Part shown: positions 8,520 to 17,017 of the stretch, piece after piece
How the letters are laid out: the number at the start of each line of letters is the position of its first letter
Position numbering within the stretch: the first letter of the stretch is position 1
Origin: Rhodospirillales bacterium
GTDB taxonomy: Bacteria; Pseudomonadota; Alphaproteobacteria; Rhodospirillales; Casp-alpha2
NCBI GenBank assembly: GCA_017644185.1
Contig: JAEPMA010000006.1
Coordinates: 62,001 to 126,000, forward strand
Direction of reading: 5' to 3'
Length of the DNA: 64,000 bases
Made by a program: the position numbers and the translations under genes
The notes under the pieces: model-generated
What the model was told of the DNA's origin: nothing
The model's database searches: none
The model's input: the letters and a program-made list of their open reading frames with translations, nothing else

Positions 8520-8950
8520 TATTCGTCTCCTTCCTTGTCCTTGCTGGATTTGTCGTCACCGGAGTCGTTGTCGGACTGTTCGTAACGCGAACCACCTCGG
8601 TCGCCGCGGCGCGGACGATCGTCACGGTCCTTGTTGCGAAGCATGGCCGACGGACCCTCTTCGATGCTGTCGACACGGATCGTCATGTAACGCAGCACGT
8701 CTTCGTGAATGCGCATCTGACGTTCCATCTCATGCAGGGCCGGCGCCGGAGCGTCGATATTCATGAGAACGTAATGGCCTTTGCGGTTCTTCTTGATCCG
8801 GTAGGCGATCGAGCGCAAACCCCAGCTCTCGGTGCTGACGACATTGCCGCCATTGGAGGAGATGATTTGCGAGAAAGTCTCTGTCAGACCTTCGGCCTGA
8901 GACGCAGAGATGTCTTGGCGTGCGATGAACACGCTTTCGTAGCAGGGCAT
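8519..8950 (-). CDS. rpsF: 30S ribosomal protein bS6
   Basis: bS6 forms a heterodimer with bS18 on the 30S platform. The start is set by GGAG six bases before the ATG at 8950 ([15 protein letters not shown]), giving 143 residues. The core ends near residue 115; the remaining tail is rich in Arg, Asp, Ser and Lys ([29 protein letters not shown]), as in many alphaproteobacterial S6 proteins. It is the first gene of rpsF-rpsR-DUF2232-rplI; a promoter and a structured leader lie just upstream. Confidence 0.97.
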   Translation of the reverse strand: MPCYESVFIARQDISASQAEGLTETFSQIISSNGGNVVSTESWGLRSIAYRIKKNRKGHYVLMNIDAPAPALHEMERQMRIHEDVLRYMTIRVDSIEEGPSAMLRNKDRDDRPRRGDRGGSRYEQSDNDSGDDKSSKDKEGDE

Positions 8951-8976
8951 ATTATGCTCCCTCTGGCTTTTCTCAT

Positions 8977-9014
8977 CCCGGCTTTCAGCCGGGCATAGCC
9001 GGGACCATCCCGGC
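8977..9014 (-). promoter_or_regulatory. tandem hairpins in the rpsF leader (candidate S6:S18 control element)
   Basis: Between the predicted start site and the rpsF ribosome site lie two adjacent hairpins on the minus strand: GCCGGGA/TCCCGGC with a TGG loop (8998-9014) and CCCGGCT/AGCCGGG with a GAA loop (8977-8993). Their arms could also pair with each other, so two mutually exclusive folds exist. S6:S18 is known to repress its own operon through an mRNA leader in many bacteria. The assignment here is inference. Confidence 0.5.
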
Positions 9015-9034
9015 AAGGAGTAACGAAGCGGCGC

Positions 9035-9062
9035 AATATACAGAGTTTCCGGGGCGCTGCAA
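9035..9062 (-). promoter_or_regulatory. predicted sigma-70 promoter of the rpsF operon
   Basis: On the minus strand TTGCAG (9057-9062), a 16-base spacer, then TATATT (9035-9040). The -10 matches five of six consensus bases. The start site would fall near 9028, giving a leader of about 78 bases that contains the two hairpins. Confidence 0.6.
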
Positions 9063-9123
9063 GGGTTTGGTGGGCGGGATTGCCAGGAGTGTTTTCCCCC
9101 CTTGAATCAACACCCTGTCGTCA

Positions 9124-9192
9124 TCCTGAACCTGAATCAGGAGCCATATCGGCACCACACCTAACCCATAGGTCCTGAATCGAGTTCAGGAC
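9124..9192. repeat. dispersed palindromic intergenic repeat pair (copy 2)
   Basis: TCCTGAACCTGAATCAGGA (9124-9142) and GTCCTGAATCGAGTTCAGGA (9172-9191) form a pair of palindromes of the same family as at 6379-6515. They occupy the 304-base gap between rpsF and the next SDR gene. The rest of that gap (8951-9123) is the rpsF promoter and leader; I see no gene in it. Confidence 0.8.
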
Positions 9193-9254
9193 GACGTGAT
9201 ATGGACCCGGGAAATACTTTTCAACAGGCGATGGTACGCATTAATACAGGGGGT

Positions 9255-10025
9255 ATGAACGACAAGCCGCCATCCAATCCCTTCGATCTTTCCGGCCGCC
9301 ATGCCTTCGTCACTGGCGGCGTGCGCGGTATCGGCCTTGAAATCGCCCGTGGACTGGCGGCAGCGGGGGCGAGCGTCCTGATTTCGGGGCGCGAGAAGGG
9401 AACGGTCGACGCAAGTGCCGCCGCTTTAAGGGATGAGGGACTTGCGGTCGAGGCCGTCGCCTTGGACATGACCGATGATCAGGCTGTCACGGACTGGTTC
9501 GAGGGATATGGGCAAGACATCCATATCCTGGTGAATAATGTGGGCATGCGGGACCGGCGCGGGACGCCTGACCTGCCGCCTGAAGCTTTCTCAAGATTGC
9601 TCGACTTCGGAATCACGTCCGCTTATCGCATGACGCGTCTGGTGCAGCCGGGCATGGCGGCACGGAAAAACGGCGCCGTTATTAACATAACGTCCGTCGC
9701 AGGGCCTTTGGCGCGCCCGGGCGATCCGGGCTATACCGCCGAAAAGGGCGGAATGTCGGCTTTGACCCGTTCCCAAGCTGTGGAATTTGCCCCGATGGGC
9801 ATTCGCGTCAACGCCATCGCGCCCGGGTTTTTCGCTACCGAGGCCAACGCAGAGTGGCTGGATGATGCGGAAGTAAACGCCTTCATCGAGCGCCGCGTGC
9901 CCATGCAACGCTGGGGGCAGCCATCAGAACTGGCAGGCGCGGCTGTGTTTTTGGCGTCCGACGCGGCGAGCTATATCACCGGGCAGACTTTAACGGTGGA
10001 CGCCGGTCTTTCCGTCAGGATGTGA
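9255..10025 (+). CDS. SDR family oxidoreductase
   Basis: A classical NAD(P)-dependent short-chain dehydrogenase of 256 residues. It has the nucleotide-binding TGGVRGIG motif, the structural NNVG motif, the catalytic Ser in INITSVAG and the catalytic YTAEK (YxxxK), and ends TGQTLTVDAGLSVRM. It resembles 2-deoxygluconate/gluconate 5-dehydrogenase-like SDRs, but the substrate is unknown. The start is uncertain: in-frame ATGs occur at 9201, 9231 and 9255. I chose 9255 because the SDR fold begins about 15 residues later. It converges on the CBS gene with adjacent stop codons. Confidence 0.85.
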   Translation: MNDKPPSNPFDLSGRHAFVTGGVRGIGLEIARGLAAAGASVLISGREKGTVDASAAALRDEGLAVEAVALDMTDDQAVTDWFEGYGQDIHILVNNVGMRDRRGTPDLPPEAFSRLLDFGITSAYRMTRLVQPGMAARKNGAVINITSVAGPLARPGDPGYTAEKGGMSALTRSQAVEFAPMGIRVNAIAPGFFATEANAEWLDDAEVNAFIERRVPMQRWGQPSELAGAAVFLASDAASYITGQTLTVDAGLSVRM

Positions 10026-10517
10026 TCAGTTCGCGGCGAATTTGAGGAGATCGCGGCGGCGCAGCACGCCGATGACACGGTCGTGCGCGGCGACACCAAC
10101 GCGATCCCAGCCCTTGTCGCGCATCATCTGTAAAATGACGACAGGGCTGTCGGTGATGCTGCAGACCGGGCGGCCGCGCTGGACCGCCTCGATGATCGGA
10201 TAATCGAGGGCACGGACCCCGTCGCGCTTGATCAGCGCCATGACGTCGTCGTCGACGGCGAGCCCAAGAAAATCGCCATCGCTATTATAGACCGCGACCG
10301 ACGCCCCCGGGGATTCAGACAGAAAATCCGCGATGTCGCCGACCGAGCATTCGGCCTCGACGTCGCGGGTGGAAAGGCTGTAGGCGTTCAGGAAATCGCG
10401 GATCATGACCGGCGGCCAGGGCCGAATCATGTCGGCGTCGTTGACCGCATGCGTGGCTTCTTTGAGGACGTCGCGCACGTCGTTTCTGACAATGTCGTCC
10501 CATGCGTTCATGTCCAT
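10026..10517 (-). CDS. CBS-domain protein
   Basis: A soluble protein of 163 residues with two CBS-like repeats (about residues 55-100 and 105-160), the second ending in VGVAAHDRVIGVLRRRDLLKF. CBS pairs bind adenosyl ligands and usually regulate a partner. There is no attached enzyme domain here, and no obvious partner gene: it converges on an SDR and is divergent from fabD. The N-terminal 50 residues (MNAWDDIVRNDVRDVLKEATHAV...) are not recognised. Confidence 0.75.
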   Translation of the reverse strand: MDMNAWDDIVRNDVRDVLKEATHAVNDADMIRPWPPVMIRDFLNAYSLSTRDVEAECSVGDIADFLSESPGASVAVYNSDGDFLGLAVDDDVMALIKRDGVRALDYPIIEAVQRGRPVCSITDSPVVILQMMRDKGWDRVGVAAHDRVIGVLRRRDLLKFAAN

Positions 10518-10622
10518 TTCCGCCTCTCTTATTCTAATTCGGCAAAGAGAACGTTAGGGCCATTTGGTAAACGAGATATGTCATCCGTGTAATAAAGTGT
10601 TACGGCGGAACACCAGCCACGC

Positions 10623-10651
10623 TTGACAGCCAAAGGGGCTACGGCCAATTT
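10623..10651 (+). promoter_or_regulatory. possible promoter of the fabD operon
   Basis: A perfect -35 TTGACA (10623-10628) is followed after 17 bases by CAATTT, a poor -10. It lies about 40 bases before the fabD ATG at 10692, within the intergenic region divergent from the CBS gene. The -35 is convincing, the -10 is not. Confidence 0.4.
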
Positions 10652-10691
10652 GCGATGAAACCAACAACAAGTCGCCAATGGGAGGGCACTG

Positions 10692-11633
10692 ATGTCCCGC
10701 GCATTCGTTTTTCCCGGTCAGGGGTCTCAAGCCGTCGGTATGGGCAAAGAGTTCGCCGACGCGTTCCCCGCCGCACGTGAGGTTTTCGAGGAAGTTGATG
10801 ACGCGCTCGGCCAGAAGCTCTCCAAGCTCATGTTCGAAGGGCCGGAAGACGAACTGACCCTGACCGAAAACGCCCAACCGGCCCTGATGGCCGTCAGTAT
10901 GGCGGCGATGGCGGTGCTGAAATCGGAAGGCGGCGTGGAAATCCAGAACGTCGCCGACTTCGTTGCCGGTCACTCTCTGGGTGAATATTCGGCCCTGGCG
11001 GCGGTGGGGACGTTTTCCCTCGCGGATACGGCCAGACTATTGAAAACCCGGGGTAAGGCCATGCAGCAGGCCGTACCCGTGGGTGAGGGCGCGATGGCGG
11101 CGTTATTGGGCCTCGATCTCGATCAGGCGAAAGAAGTCGTCGAGGAAGCGGCCCAGGGCGATGTGTTGGCGACCGCGAATGACAACGCGCCGGGACAAGT
11201 CGTTGTCAGTGGTAAGAAAGAAGCGGTCGAGCGCGCGGTCGATGTCGCCAAGGAAAAGGGCGCCAAACGGGCCATGCTTTTGCAGGTCAGCGCGCCTTTC
11301 CACTGCCCGATGATGGCGCCGGCGGCGGATGTGATGGCGGAAGCTCTGGCGGCGGTCACGATCGAGGCGCCGCTGGTGCCCTTGATCGCCAACGTGACGG
11401 CGGCGCCGGTCGAAGACCCGGCGGAAATCCGCCGGCTTCTGGTCGAGCAGGTCACGGGCATGGTGCGCTGGCGCGAAAGCTGCCTGACGATGCGCGAAAA
11501 AGGTGTCGATACGCTGGTCGAGGCGGGGTCCGGCAAGGTGTTGTCGGGGCTCGCGAAACGAATCGACCGTGATTTGGCCGCATCGAACGTCGGTGGACCG
11601 GCCGATGTCGAGGCATTTCTGGGCAGTCTTTGA
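10692..11633 (+). CDS. fabD: malonyl-CoA:ACP transacylase FabD
   Basis: Loads malonyl groups from CoA to ACP for fatty-acid synthesis. In 313 residues it has FPGQGSQAVGMG near the N-terminus, the catalytic serine Ser95 in GHSLGEYSA, and the catalytic His in SAPFHCPMM. A strong GGAGGG lies upstream of the ATG. It opens the plus-strand series fabD-fabG-acpP-fabF, which lies in the biosynthetic order seen in many bacteria. Confidence 0.97.
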   Translation: MSRAFVFPGQGSQAVGMGKEFADAFPAAREVFEEVDDALGQKLSKLMFEGPEDELTLTENAQPALMAVSMAAMAVLKSEGGVEIQNVADFVAGHSLGEYSALAAVGTFSLADTARLLKTRGKAMQQAVPVGEGAMAALLGLDLDQAKEVVEEAAQGDVLATANDNAPGQVVVSGKKEAVERAVDVAKEKGAKRAMLLQVSAPFHCPMMAPAADVMAEALAAVTIEAPLVPLIANVTAAPVEDPAEIRRLLVEQVTGMVRWRESCLTMREKGVDTLVEAGSGKVLSGLAKRIDRDLAASNVGGPADVEAFLGSL

Positions 11634-11656
11634 GGCCCGGACAGGCGAAAGGATTC

Positions 11657-12397
11657 ATGATGTTTGATCTCAACGGAAAACGGGCACTTGTCACCGGCGC
11701 CTCTGGTGGTATCGGTGGCGCGATCGCCAAGGCCCTGCACACGCAGGGTGCGACGGTCGCATTGTCCGGAACGCGCGAGGACGCCCTCAAGGGGCTGGCG
11801 GATGAACTGGGCGAGCGTGCGCATGTGACGCCGGCCAACCTGTCGAGTGCCGAAGGGGCCGCCAAACTGATCGAGGACGCCGAAGCCGCCATGGGCGGTG
11901 TCGATATCCTGATCAACAACGCCGGCCTGACACGCGATCAGTTGGCGATGCGAATGAAGGACGAAGACTGGCAGACCGTGCTGGATGTCAACCTGACCGC
12001 GGCTTTCCGCCTTTCGCGCGCATGCTTGAGGGGGATGATGAAGGCACGTTCGGGCCGCATCATCGGTATCACGTCCGTGGTTGGGGCGACCGGCAACGCC
12101 GGGCAGACCAACTATGCCGCATCGAAAGCGGGGATGATCGGGATGTCGAAGTCGCTGGCGCAGGAAGTCGCGTCCCGGGGCATCACCGTCAACTGCGTTG
12201 CCCCTGGCTTTATCGAAACGGCGATGACCGACGTGCTGCCCGACGACGTGAAATCCAAGCTGCTTGGGGGTATCCCCGCGGGACGGCTCGGTAACGTCGA
12301 CGATATCGCGGCGGCCTGTGTTTATCTGGCCAGTGACGAGGCCGCATATGTCACCGGTCAGACCTTGCATGTGAACGGCGGCATGGCGATGATATAG
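11657..12397 (+). CDS. fabG: 3-oxoacyl-ACP reductase FabG
   Basis: NADPH-dependent reductase of the first reductive step of fatty-acid elongation. The 246 residues show TGASGGIG (13-20), NNAG (87-90), Ser140 and Tyr153-Lys157 (YAASK), and the typical C-terminus GQTLHVNGGMAMI. I start it at ATG 11657 (MMFDLNGKRALVTG), 23 bases after the fabD stop, with AAAGGA just before; an upstream in-frame TTG overlapping fabD is unlikely to be used. Confidence 0.96.
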   Translation: MMFDLNGKRALVTGASGGIGGAIAKALHTQGATVALSGTREDALKGLADELGERAHVTPANLSSAEGAAKLIEDAEAAMGGVDILINNAGLTRDQLAMRMKDEDWQTVLDVNLTAAFRLSRACLRGMMKARSGRIIGITSVVGATGNAGQTNYAASKAGMIGMSKSLAQEVASRGITVNCVAPGFIETAMTDVLPDDVKSKLLGGIPAGRLGNVDDIAAACVYLASDEAAYVTGQTLHVNGGMAMI

Positions 12398-12573
12398 AGC
12401 TTTCGGTGGCGGGAATATTTCCGCGCCAACGTTCTGGTAATGCCGAAAAGAGTATGTTAGTTACCCCCACCTTTCGGGGGACCAACAGGCGGGGAACCGT
12501 TGTTTCATGAGGGCCTTGGGGCCACGGAGCGAAGCTCCAGAGTTTAAACCGTAAAGATCGGGGAAAATCGACA

Positions 12574-12810
12574 ATGAGTGATGTTGCAGATCGCGTAAAA
12601 AAGATCGTTCTTGAGCATCTCGGCGTGGACGAAGACAAAGTCGTCGAAAGCGCGAGCTTCATCGACGATCTGGGCGCCGACAGCCTTGATACCGTTGAAC
12701 TGGTGATGGCGTTCGAAGAGGAATTCAGCATTGAAATTCCGGACGACGCGGCGGAGAAGATTCTGACCATCAAGGACGCGGTCGACTTCATCGAGTCGCA
12801 AAGCAACTGA
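12574..12810 (+). CDS. acpP: acyl carrier protein
   Basis: The 78-residue carrier of growing acyl chains. The phosphopantetheine site is Ser37 in the motif [11 protein letters not shown], and the protein is strongly acidic, as expected. It lies 176 bases after fabG. That gap contains a small CCCCC/GGGGG hairpin near 12463-12480 and may hold a separate acpP promoter, consistent with the high demand for ACP. Confidence 0.98.
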   Translation: MSDVADRVKKIVLEHLGVDEDKVVESASFIDDLGADSLDTVELVMAFEEEFSIEIPDDAAEKILTIKDAVDFIESQSN

Positions 12811-12877
12811 TCTGATGTGCGGCCGTGCCCGTGAAAGCGGGGATGGCCGCAATCTGTTTTAACGACGGGCGCTTTCA

Positions 12878-14143
12878 ATGAGACGTGTTGTCATCACCGG
12901 TATAGGTGCGATTACGTCGCTTGGTGTCGGTGCCGAGCACAACTGGAAAAATCTGCTCGAAGCCCGTTCCGGCATTCGAGCGATTGATCGTTTCGACGTT
13001 TCGGATCTGCCGGCCAAGATCGCAGGAACCATTCAGCCGGGCGACGGCAGCGGCGACACGTTCAACGCCGACGATTGGGTGCCGGCCAAAGACCGCCGCC
13101 GCATGGACGATTTCATCGTCTATGGCCTTTGTGCGGCGGAGCAGGCGATCAAGGATTCCGGCTGGGAGCCCCAATGTGACGAGGATTCCTGGCGCACCGG
13201 TGTTCTGATCGGTTCCGGGATCGGCGGTCTTCCGGAAATCGCACGCGGTGCGATCAAGGTCGACGCGGAAATGAACCCGCGCCGGTTGAGCCCGTTCTTC
13301 ATTCCCGCCAGCCTGATCAACCTGGTGTCCGGCCATGTGTCGATCAATCACGGCTACAAGGGCCCGAACCACGCGGTGGTGACGGCGTGTTCGACCGGGG
13401 CGCACGCCATCGGCGACGCGGCACGGATCATCATGTGGGACGATGCGGACGTTATGGTTGCGGGTGGCGCCGAAGCGGCGATCTGCCGTCTCGGGATGGC
13501 GGGTTTCTGTTCGGCCCGCGCGCTTTCGACGGGCTTCAACGACACGCCTGAAAAAGCGTCGCGCCCCTATGACGTCGACCGGGACGGTTTCGTCATGGGC
13601 GAAGGCGCGGGCGTCGTCGTCCTCGAAGAATACGAGCACGCCAAGAAACGTGGCGCCAAGATTTACGCCGAAGTCGTCGGGTATGGGATGTCGGGTGATG
13701 CTCACCATATCACCGCGCCCGCCGAAGACGGCAACGGCGGGTTCCGCTGTATGCAGGCTGCTCTCAAACGTGCCGGTATGAGCCCGGCAGACATCGATTA
13801 CGTCAACGCCCATGGCACGTCGACGCCGCTGGGTGACGAGATCGAGCTGCGCGCGGTCGAGCGCCTGTTCGACGGTCACACCCAGAACATGTCGATGTCG
13901 TCGACCAAGTCGGCGATTGGTCACCTGCTCGGGGCCGCAGGCGCGGTCGAGGCGATCTTCTCGATTCTGGCGATCCGGGACAATATCTGCCCGCCGACAC
14001 TAAACCTCGATAATCCGTCGGTCGAGACGCCGATCAATCTGGTGCCCAAGCAGGCGCAGGAAAGGCCGATCCGGGCCGCGCTCTCGAACTCGTTCGGGTT
14101 CGGCGGCACCAACGCGTCGCTGATTTTCCGCGAAGTGGATTGA
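12878..14143 (+). CDS. fabF: beta-ketoacyl-ACP synthase II
   Basis: The condensing enzyme that elongates acyl-ACP. The Cys-His-His triad is visible: Cys171 in TACSTGAHA, His312 in NAHGTSTPLGD and His349 in KSAIGHLLGA. The length of 421 residues is normal for FabF. It follows acpP by 67 bases. Its stop codon is 11 bases before the mltG ATG, so fabF and mltG are probably co-transcribed. Confidence 0.97.
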   Translation: MRRVVITGIGAITSLGVGAEHNWKNLLEARSGIRAIDRFDVSDLPAKIAGTIQPGDGSGDTFNADDWVPAKDRRRMDDFIVYGLCAAEQAIKDSGWEPQCDEDSWRTGVLIGSGIGGLPEIARGAIKVDAEMNPRRLSPFFIPASLINLVSGHVSINHGYKGPNHAVVTACSTGAHAIGDAARIIMWDDADVMVAGGAEAAICRLGMAGFCSARALSTGFNDTPEKASRPYDVDRDGFVMGEGAGVVVLEEYEHAKKRGAKIYAEVVGYGMSGDAHHITAPAEDGNGGFRCMQAALKRAGMSPADIDYVNAHGTSTPLGDEIELRAVERLFDGHTQNMSMSSTKSAIGHLLGAAGAVEAIFSILAIRDNICPPTLNLDNPSVETPINLVPKQAQERPIRAALSNSFGFGGTNASLIFREVD

Positions 14144-14154
14144 AGGCCGGCGGC

Positions 14155-15135
14155 ATGATGCGCCGTCTCTTCATACTGTTTGCCGTCCTGATCGTGCTGG
14201 TCATGGGGGCGGCGGGGGCTGGGCTGTTCTGGTTGAAATCCGCCTACACAAAACCCTCTCAATCGCAGGCGGAAAAAATCATCGTGATCGAGCGCGGCAG
14301 CTCGGTAGCGTCCATCGCCAAGCAGTTGCAGGGTGAGGGATTGATCCGCTTCGCGAAGGTATTCCGCTTTGGGATACGCATCCTCGACGATCCGCGCCCA
14401 CTTCAAGCGGGTGAATACCGTATCCCGGCCGGTGCGAGCGCGGCGGATATTGCGGCGATCCTGAAGTCGGGCGAGCAGGTCGTCCACAAGATCACGCTGG
14501 TGGAGGGGTTGAGCAGTATCCAGATCGCCGACCTGCTGCGCGACGAGCCGCTTCTGACGGGAGAGATCGAGACCGCGCCTGCGGAAGGCACGCTCCTGCC
14601 CGAGACCTATCATTTCCATCGTGGCGAAGATCGCACCGAAATGTTGCGCCGGATGCAGACGGCCCTGGACGAAGTGCTGGCCGAATTGTGGGCGGGACGT
14701 GACGCCGAGCTGCCGTATAACTCTCCGAAAGAGGCGATGGTGATGGCCTCCATCGTCGAAAAGGAAACGGCAGTCGAGTCGGAACGCTGGTTGGTCGCGG
14801 GGGTGTTCGTGAATCGGCTTAGAAAGGGAATGCGGCTGCAGTCCGACCCGACGGTGGTCTATGGGATCACACGCGGCGCCGGTCCGCTTGGACGACCGCT
14901 GTCACGTGAAGATCTGGACGCGGAAACAGCCTATAATACGTATAGAATCAATGGGTTGCCGCCGACCCCAATCGCCAACCCGGGACGTGCCTCGATCGCT
15001 GCGGTGATGAACCCGGCCGAGACCGACGCGCTTTATTTCGTCGCCGACGGGACGGGCGGGCATGCATTTTCCAAAACCCTGGACGAGCACAACCGGAATG
15101 TCCGCGCGTGGCGAAAGCTGCAACGGGCGAACTGA
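14155..15135 (+). CDS. mltG: endolytic murein transglycosylase MltG (YceG)
   Basis: An inner-membrane lytic transglycosylase that cuts nascent glycan strands. It has an N-terminal membrane anchor (residues about 4-24), a LysM-like region, and the YceG catalytic core ASIVEKETAVESERWLVAGV with the catalytic Glu in IVEKE, then RLQSDPTVVYGITRG and NTYRINGLPPTPIANPG. The preferred start is ATG 14155; a TTG at 14140 overlapping fabF is possible. fabF-mltG neighbourhoods are common in proteobacteria. Confidence 0.95.
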   Translation: MMRRLFILFAVLIVLVMGAAGAGLFWLKSAYTKPSQSQAEKIIVIERGSSVASIAKQLQGEGLIRFAKVFRFGIRILDDPRPLQAGEYRIPAGASAADIAAILKSGEQVVHKITLVEGLSSIQIADLLRDEPLLTGEIETAPAEGTLLPETYHFHRGEDRTEMLRRMQTALDEVLAELWAGRDAELPYNSPKEAMVMASIVEKETAVESERWLVAGVFVNRLRKGMRLQSDPTVVYGITRGAGPLGRPLSREDLDAETAYNTYRINGLPPTPIANPGRASIAAVMNPAETDALYFVADGTGGHAFSKTLDEHNRNVRAWRKLQRAN

Positions 15136-15151
15136 AATTACTGTAACCGTC

Positions 15152-15231
15152 ATGCTGAAATTGATTCAGCATCCATGCTTTGTTCCGAATATCCGCTTGG
15201 TTTGAACATGGGCCCTGAATCGAGTTCAGGG
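15152..15231. repeat. dispersed palindromic intergenic repeat pair (copy 3)
   Basis: ATGCTGAAATTGATTCAGCA (15152-15171) and CCCTGAATCGAGTTCAGGG (15213-15231) lie between mltG and the convergent SDR gene. The second is identical in its core to the units at 6495 and 9172. The pair spacing is like that of copy 2. It could also act as a bidirectional terminator. Confidence 0.78.
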
Positions 15232-15251
15232 TGACGATGTGAAGGCGTAAT

Positions 15252-16013
15252 TCAGTTCTTTCTCGGCGCGCGCGACATGACAAAGTCGAATAGCGGCCCG
15301 GGAAGCAGTGCCAACAAGCGCATCATCCACGCCATCTGCCACGGGAAGGCAATCGTCGTTTTTCGGCGGGAGAGCCTCGACGCGATGATCTTCGCGGCCT
15401 TCTCGGCGGGCATCAGGAAGGGCATGGTAAAATTGTTCTTATCGGTGATTCTGCTTTCGACGAAACCGGGAAAGATCATGCTCAGCGTGATCCCGTCTTT
15501 CCCGAGGTCCGGCCGGATCGCTTCGCCCCACGCTTTGACGGCGACCTTGGTCGCGGAGTAAGCGGGCGCCGAGGGTAGTCCCCGGAACCCTGCGACCGAG
15601 CTGACGATGGAGATATGGCCGTCTTTTCTTGTCCGCATCGCCGCAGCCGCGGGCAACACCGTGTTCAGCACCCCATCTACATTGACCGCGAATATATCCC
15701 GCGTGATTCCATCGTCCCCAGCGCCCGCGCCGCTGGAGATCCCCGCATTGGCGACAACCAGATCGAGTGGGCGGCGGGACTCGATATCGGAAATCAGTTC
15801 CGACATAGCGGGGCGGTCGGTCACGTCGATGACGCGCGCCAGGGTTTCCGCACCGGCGGCTCTTAGATTGTCTTCAACGGCCGATACGCGCTCGGCATTA
15901 CGGCCGGTGAATGCAATCAGAACGCCCGGGGCCGCCAGTTCAAGGGCCAGCGCCGCGCCGATGCCGCTGCTGGCGCCGGTGATCAGGATCGAACGATAAG
16001 GATATGCCGTCAT
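15252..16013 (-). CDS. SDR family NAD(P)-dependent oxidoreductase
   Basis: A classical SDR of 253 residues: TGASSGIG at the N-terminus, VANAG in place of NNAG, Ser in SIVSSVAG and the catalytic YSATK. The C-terminal 60 residues (PAEKAAKIIASRLSRRKTTIAFPWQMAWMMRLLALLPGPLFDFVMSR) include a hydrophobic stretch typical of SDRs acting at membranes on lipid-like substrates. The substrate is unknown. It stands alone on the minus strand between mltG and yicC, with a perfect 14-bp palindrome just upstream of its start. Confidence 0.88.
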   Translation of the reverse strand: MTAYPYRSILITGASSGIGAALALELAAPGVLIAFTGRNAERVSAVEDNLRAAGAETLARVIDVTDRPAMSELISDIESRRPLDLVVANAGISSGAGAGDDGITRDIFAVNVDGVLNTVLPAAAAMRTRKDGHISIVSSVAGFRGLPSAPAYSATKVAVKAWGEAIRPDLGKDGITLSMIFPGFVESRITDKNNFTMPFLMPAEKAAKIIASRLSRRKTTIAFPWQMAWMMRLLALLPGPLFDFVMSRAPRKN

Positions 16014-16016
16014 TCA

Positions 16017-16030
16017 TTGGTTATAACCAA
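16017..16030. promoter_or_regulatory. perfect 14-bp palindrome upstream of the SDR gene
   Basis: TTGGTTATAACCAA is an uninterrupted palindrome 4-17 bases before the SDR ATG at 16013, in the SDR/yicC divergent region. It could be an operator for a dimeric repressor. No adjacent regulator gene is present, so this is only a candidate. Confidence 0.3.
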
Positions 16031-16126
16031 GCGATAAGCGAAAGGCGATGACGTTGGGTGCCGCTCTTGCTTGTGGGGGCGGAAGCAGCCCGGTAAAATT
16101 TCGCCAACCGATGGAGAGGGAATGCA

Positions 16127-17017
16127 TTGACGATTAATTCTATGACCGGATTTTCCCGGGCGACAGGAGCTTTCGAAGCCTGGTCCTGGACCTGGGAACT
16201 CAAAAGCGTCAATGCCAAGGGTCTGGATGTCCGCCTGCGGCTGCCGATGGGATTTGACGGCTTCGAGGCGCAGGCGCGGGCGAAACTCTCGAGTCTGTTC
16301 AGCCGTGGGAATATTTCTGTCGGGCTTATGCTCAAACAAACGGAAGCCGGCGGCGGATATCGAATCAACGAAGAACAACTCGCCGCCTTGTTGGCGAAGT
16401 CGGCTGAATTGCGGGCCAAGCTCCCTGACGCCGGTCCTGCCAGTATCGAAGGCCTTTTGGGGCTTCGCGGCGTGATCGAAGCCGTTGAGGACGATGTCGA
16501 CGAAGATGCCCGCGCGGCACTGGAAAAAGAACTGCAGAAGTCTCTCGGTGAGGCGGCGGCCGGCCTCGCCTCCGCGCGCACGGAAGAGGGGGCGCGTCTT
16601 ATGGGCGTGCTGGGTGATTTCGTGAGTAGCCTCGAAGACTTGTGCCGTCAGGCGCAGGGCGCCGCCGAAGTACAGGGCGATACCATCCGCGCCCGCATGC
16701 ACGAACAGCTTGCCGATATCCTCGCGGACACCTCGGCCATCGATCCGGGCCGGCTCGAGCAGGAAGTCGCGCTTCTGATGACCAAAGCGGATATCCGTGA
16801 AGAGCTTGATCGGCTTGCGGCGCATATCGCCTCCGTGCAGGAGTTGCTTGCGGCCGGCGGGGCCATCGGGCGGCGGCTCGACTTTCTGTGTCAGGAATTG
16901 AACCGCGAAGCCAATACAATATGCTCCAAGGCCACCGATACGGCACTCACGCGTGTCGGCCTGGATATGAAAGCGACCATCGAACAGTTTCGCGAGCAGG
17001 TGCAGAACATTGAGTGA
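16127..17017 (+). CDS. yicC: YicC family endoribonuclease
   Basis: The YicC/YloC family, recently shown in other bacteria to be an endoribonuclease with a role in RNA turnover. The 296 residues start MTINSMTGFSRA, contain ELKSVNAKGLDVRLRLP near residue 25 and end with the conserved RRLDFLCQELNREANTICSKATD and AGLDMK-like tail. The start is a TTG at 16127 with GAGAGGG six bases upstream; this leaves five residues before the conserved MTG, as in relatives. It overlaps gmk by 8 bases, a common pairing. Confidence 0.94.
   Translation: MTINSMTGFSRATGAFEAWSWTWELKSVNAKGLDVRLRLPMGFDGFEAQARAKLSSLFSRGNISVGLMLKQTEAGGGYRINEEQLAALLAKSAELRAKLPDAGPASIEGLLGLRGVIEAVEDDVDEDARAALEKELQKSLGEAAAGLASARTEEGARLMGVLGDFVSSLEDLCRQAQGAAEVQGDTIRARMHEQLADILADTSAIDPGRLEQEVALLMTKADIREELDRLAAHIASVQELLAAGGAIGRRLDFLCQELNREANTICSKATDTALTRVGLDMKATIEQFREQVQNIE

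Noticed and set aside
11123-13924. Long minus-strand open frames opposite fabD/fabG and fabF
   Set aside because: Both are antisense to unambiguous fatty-acid synthesis genes, and the translations show no domains.
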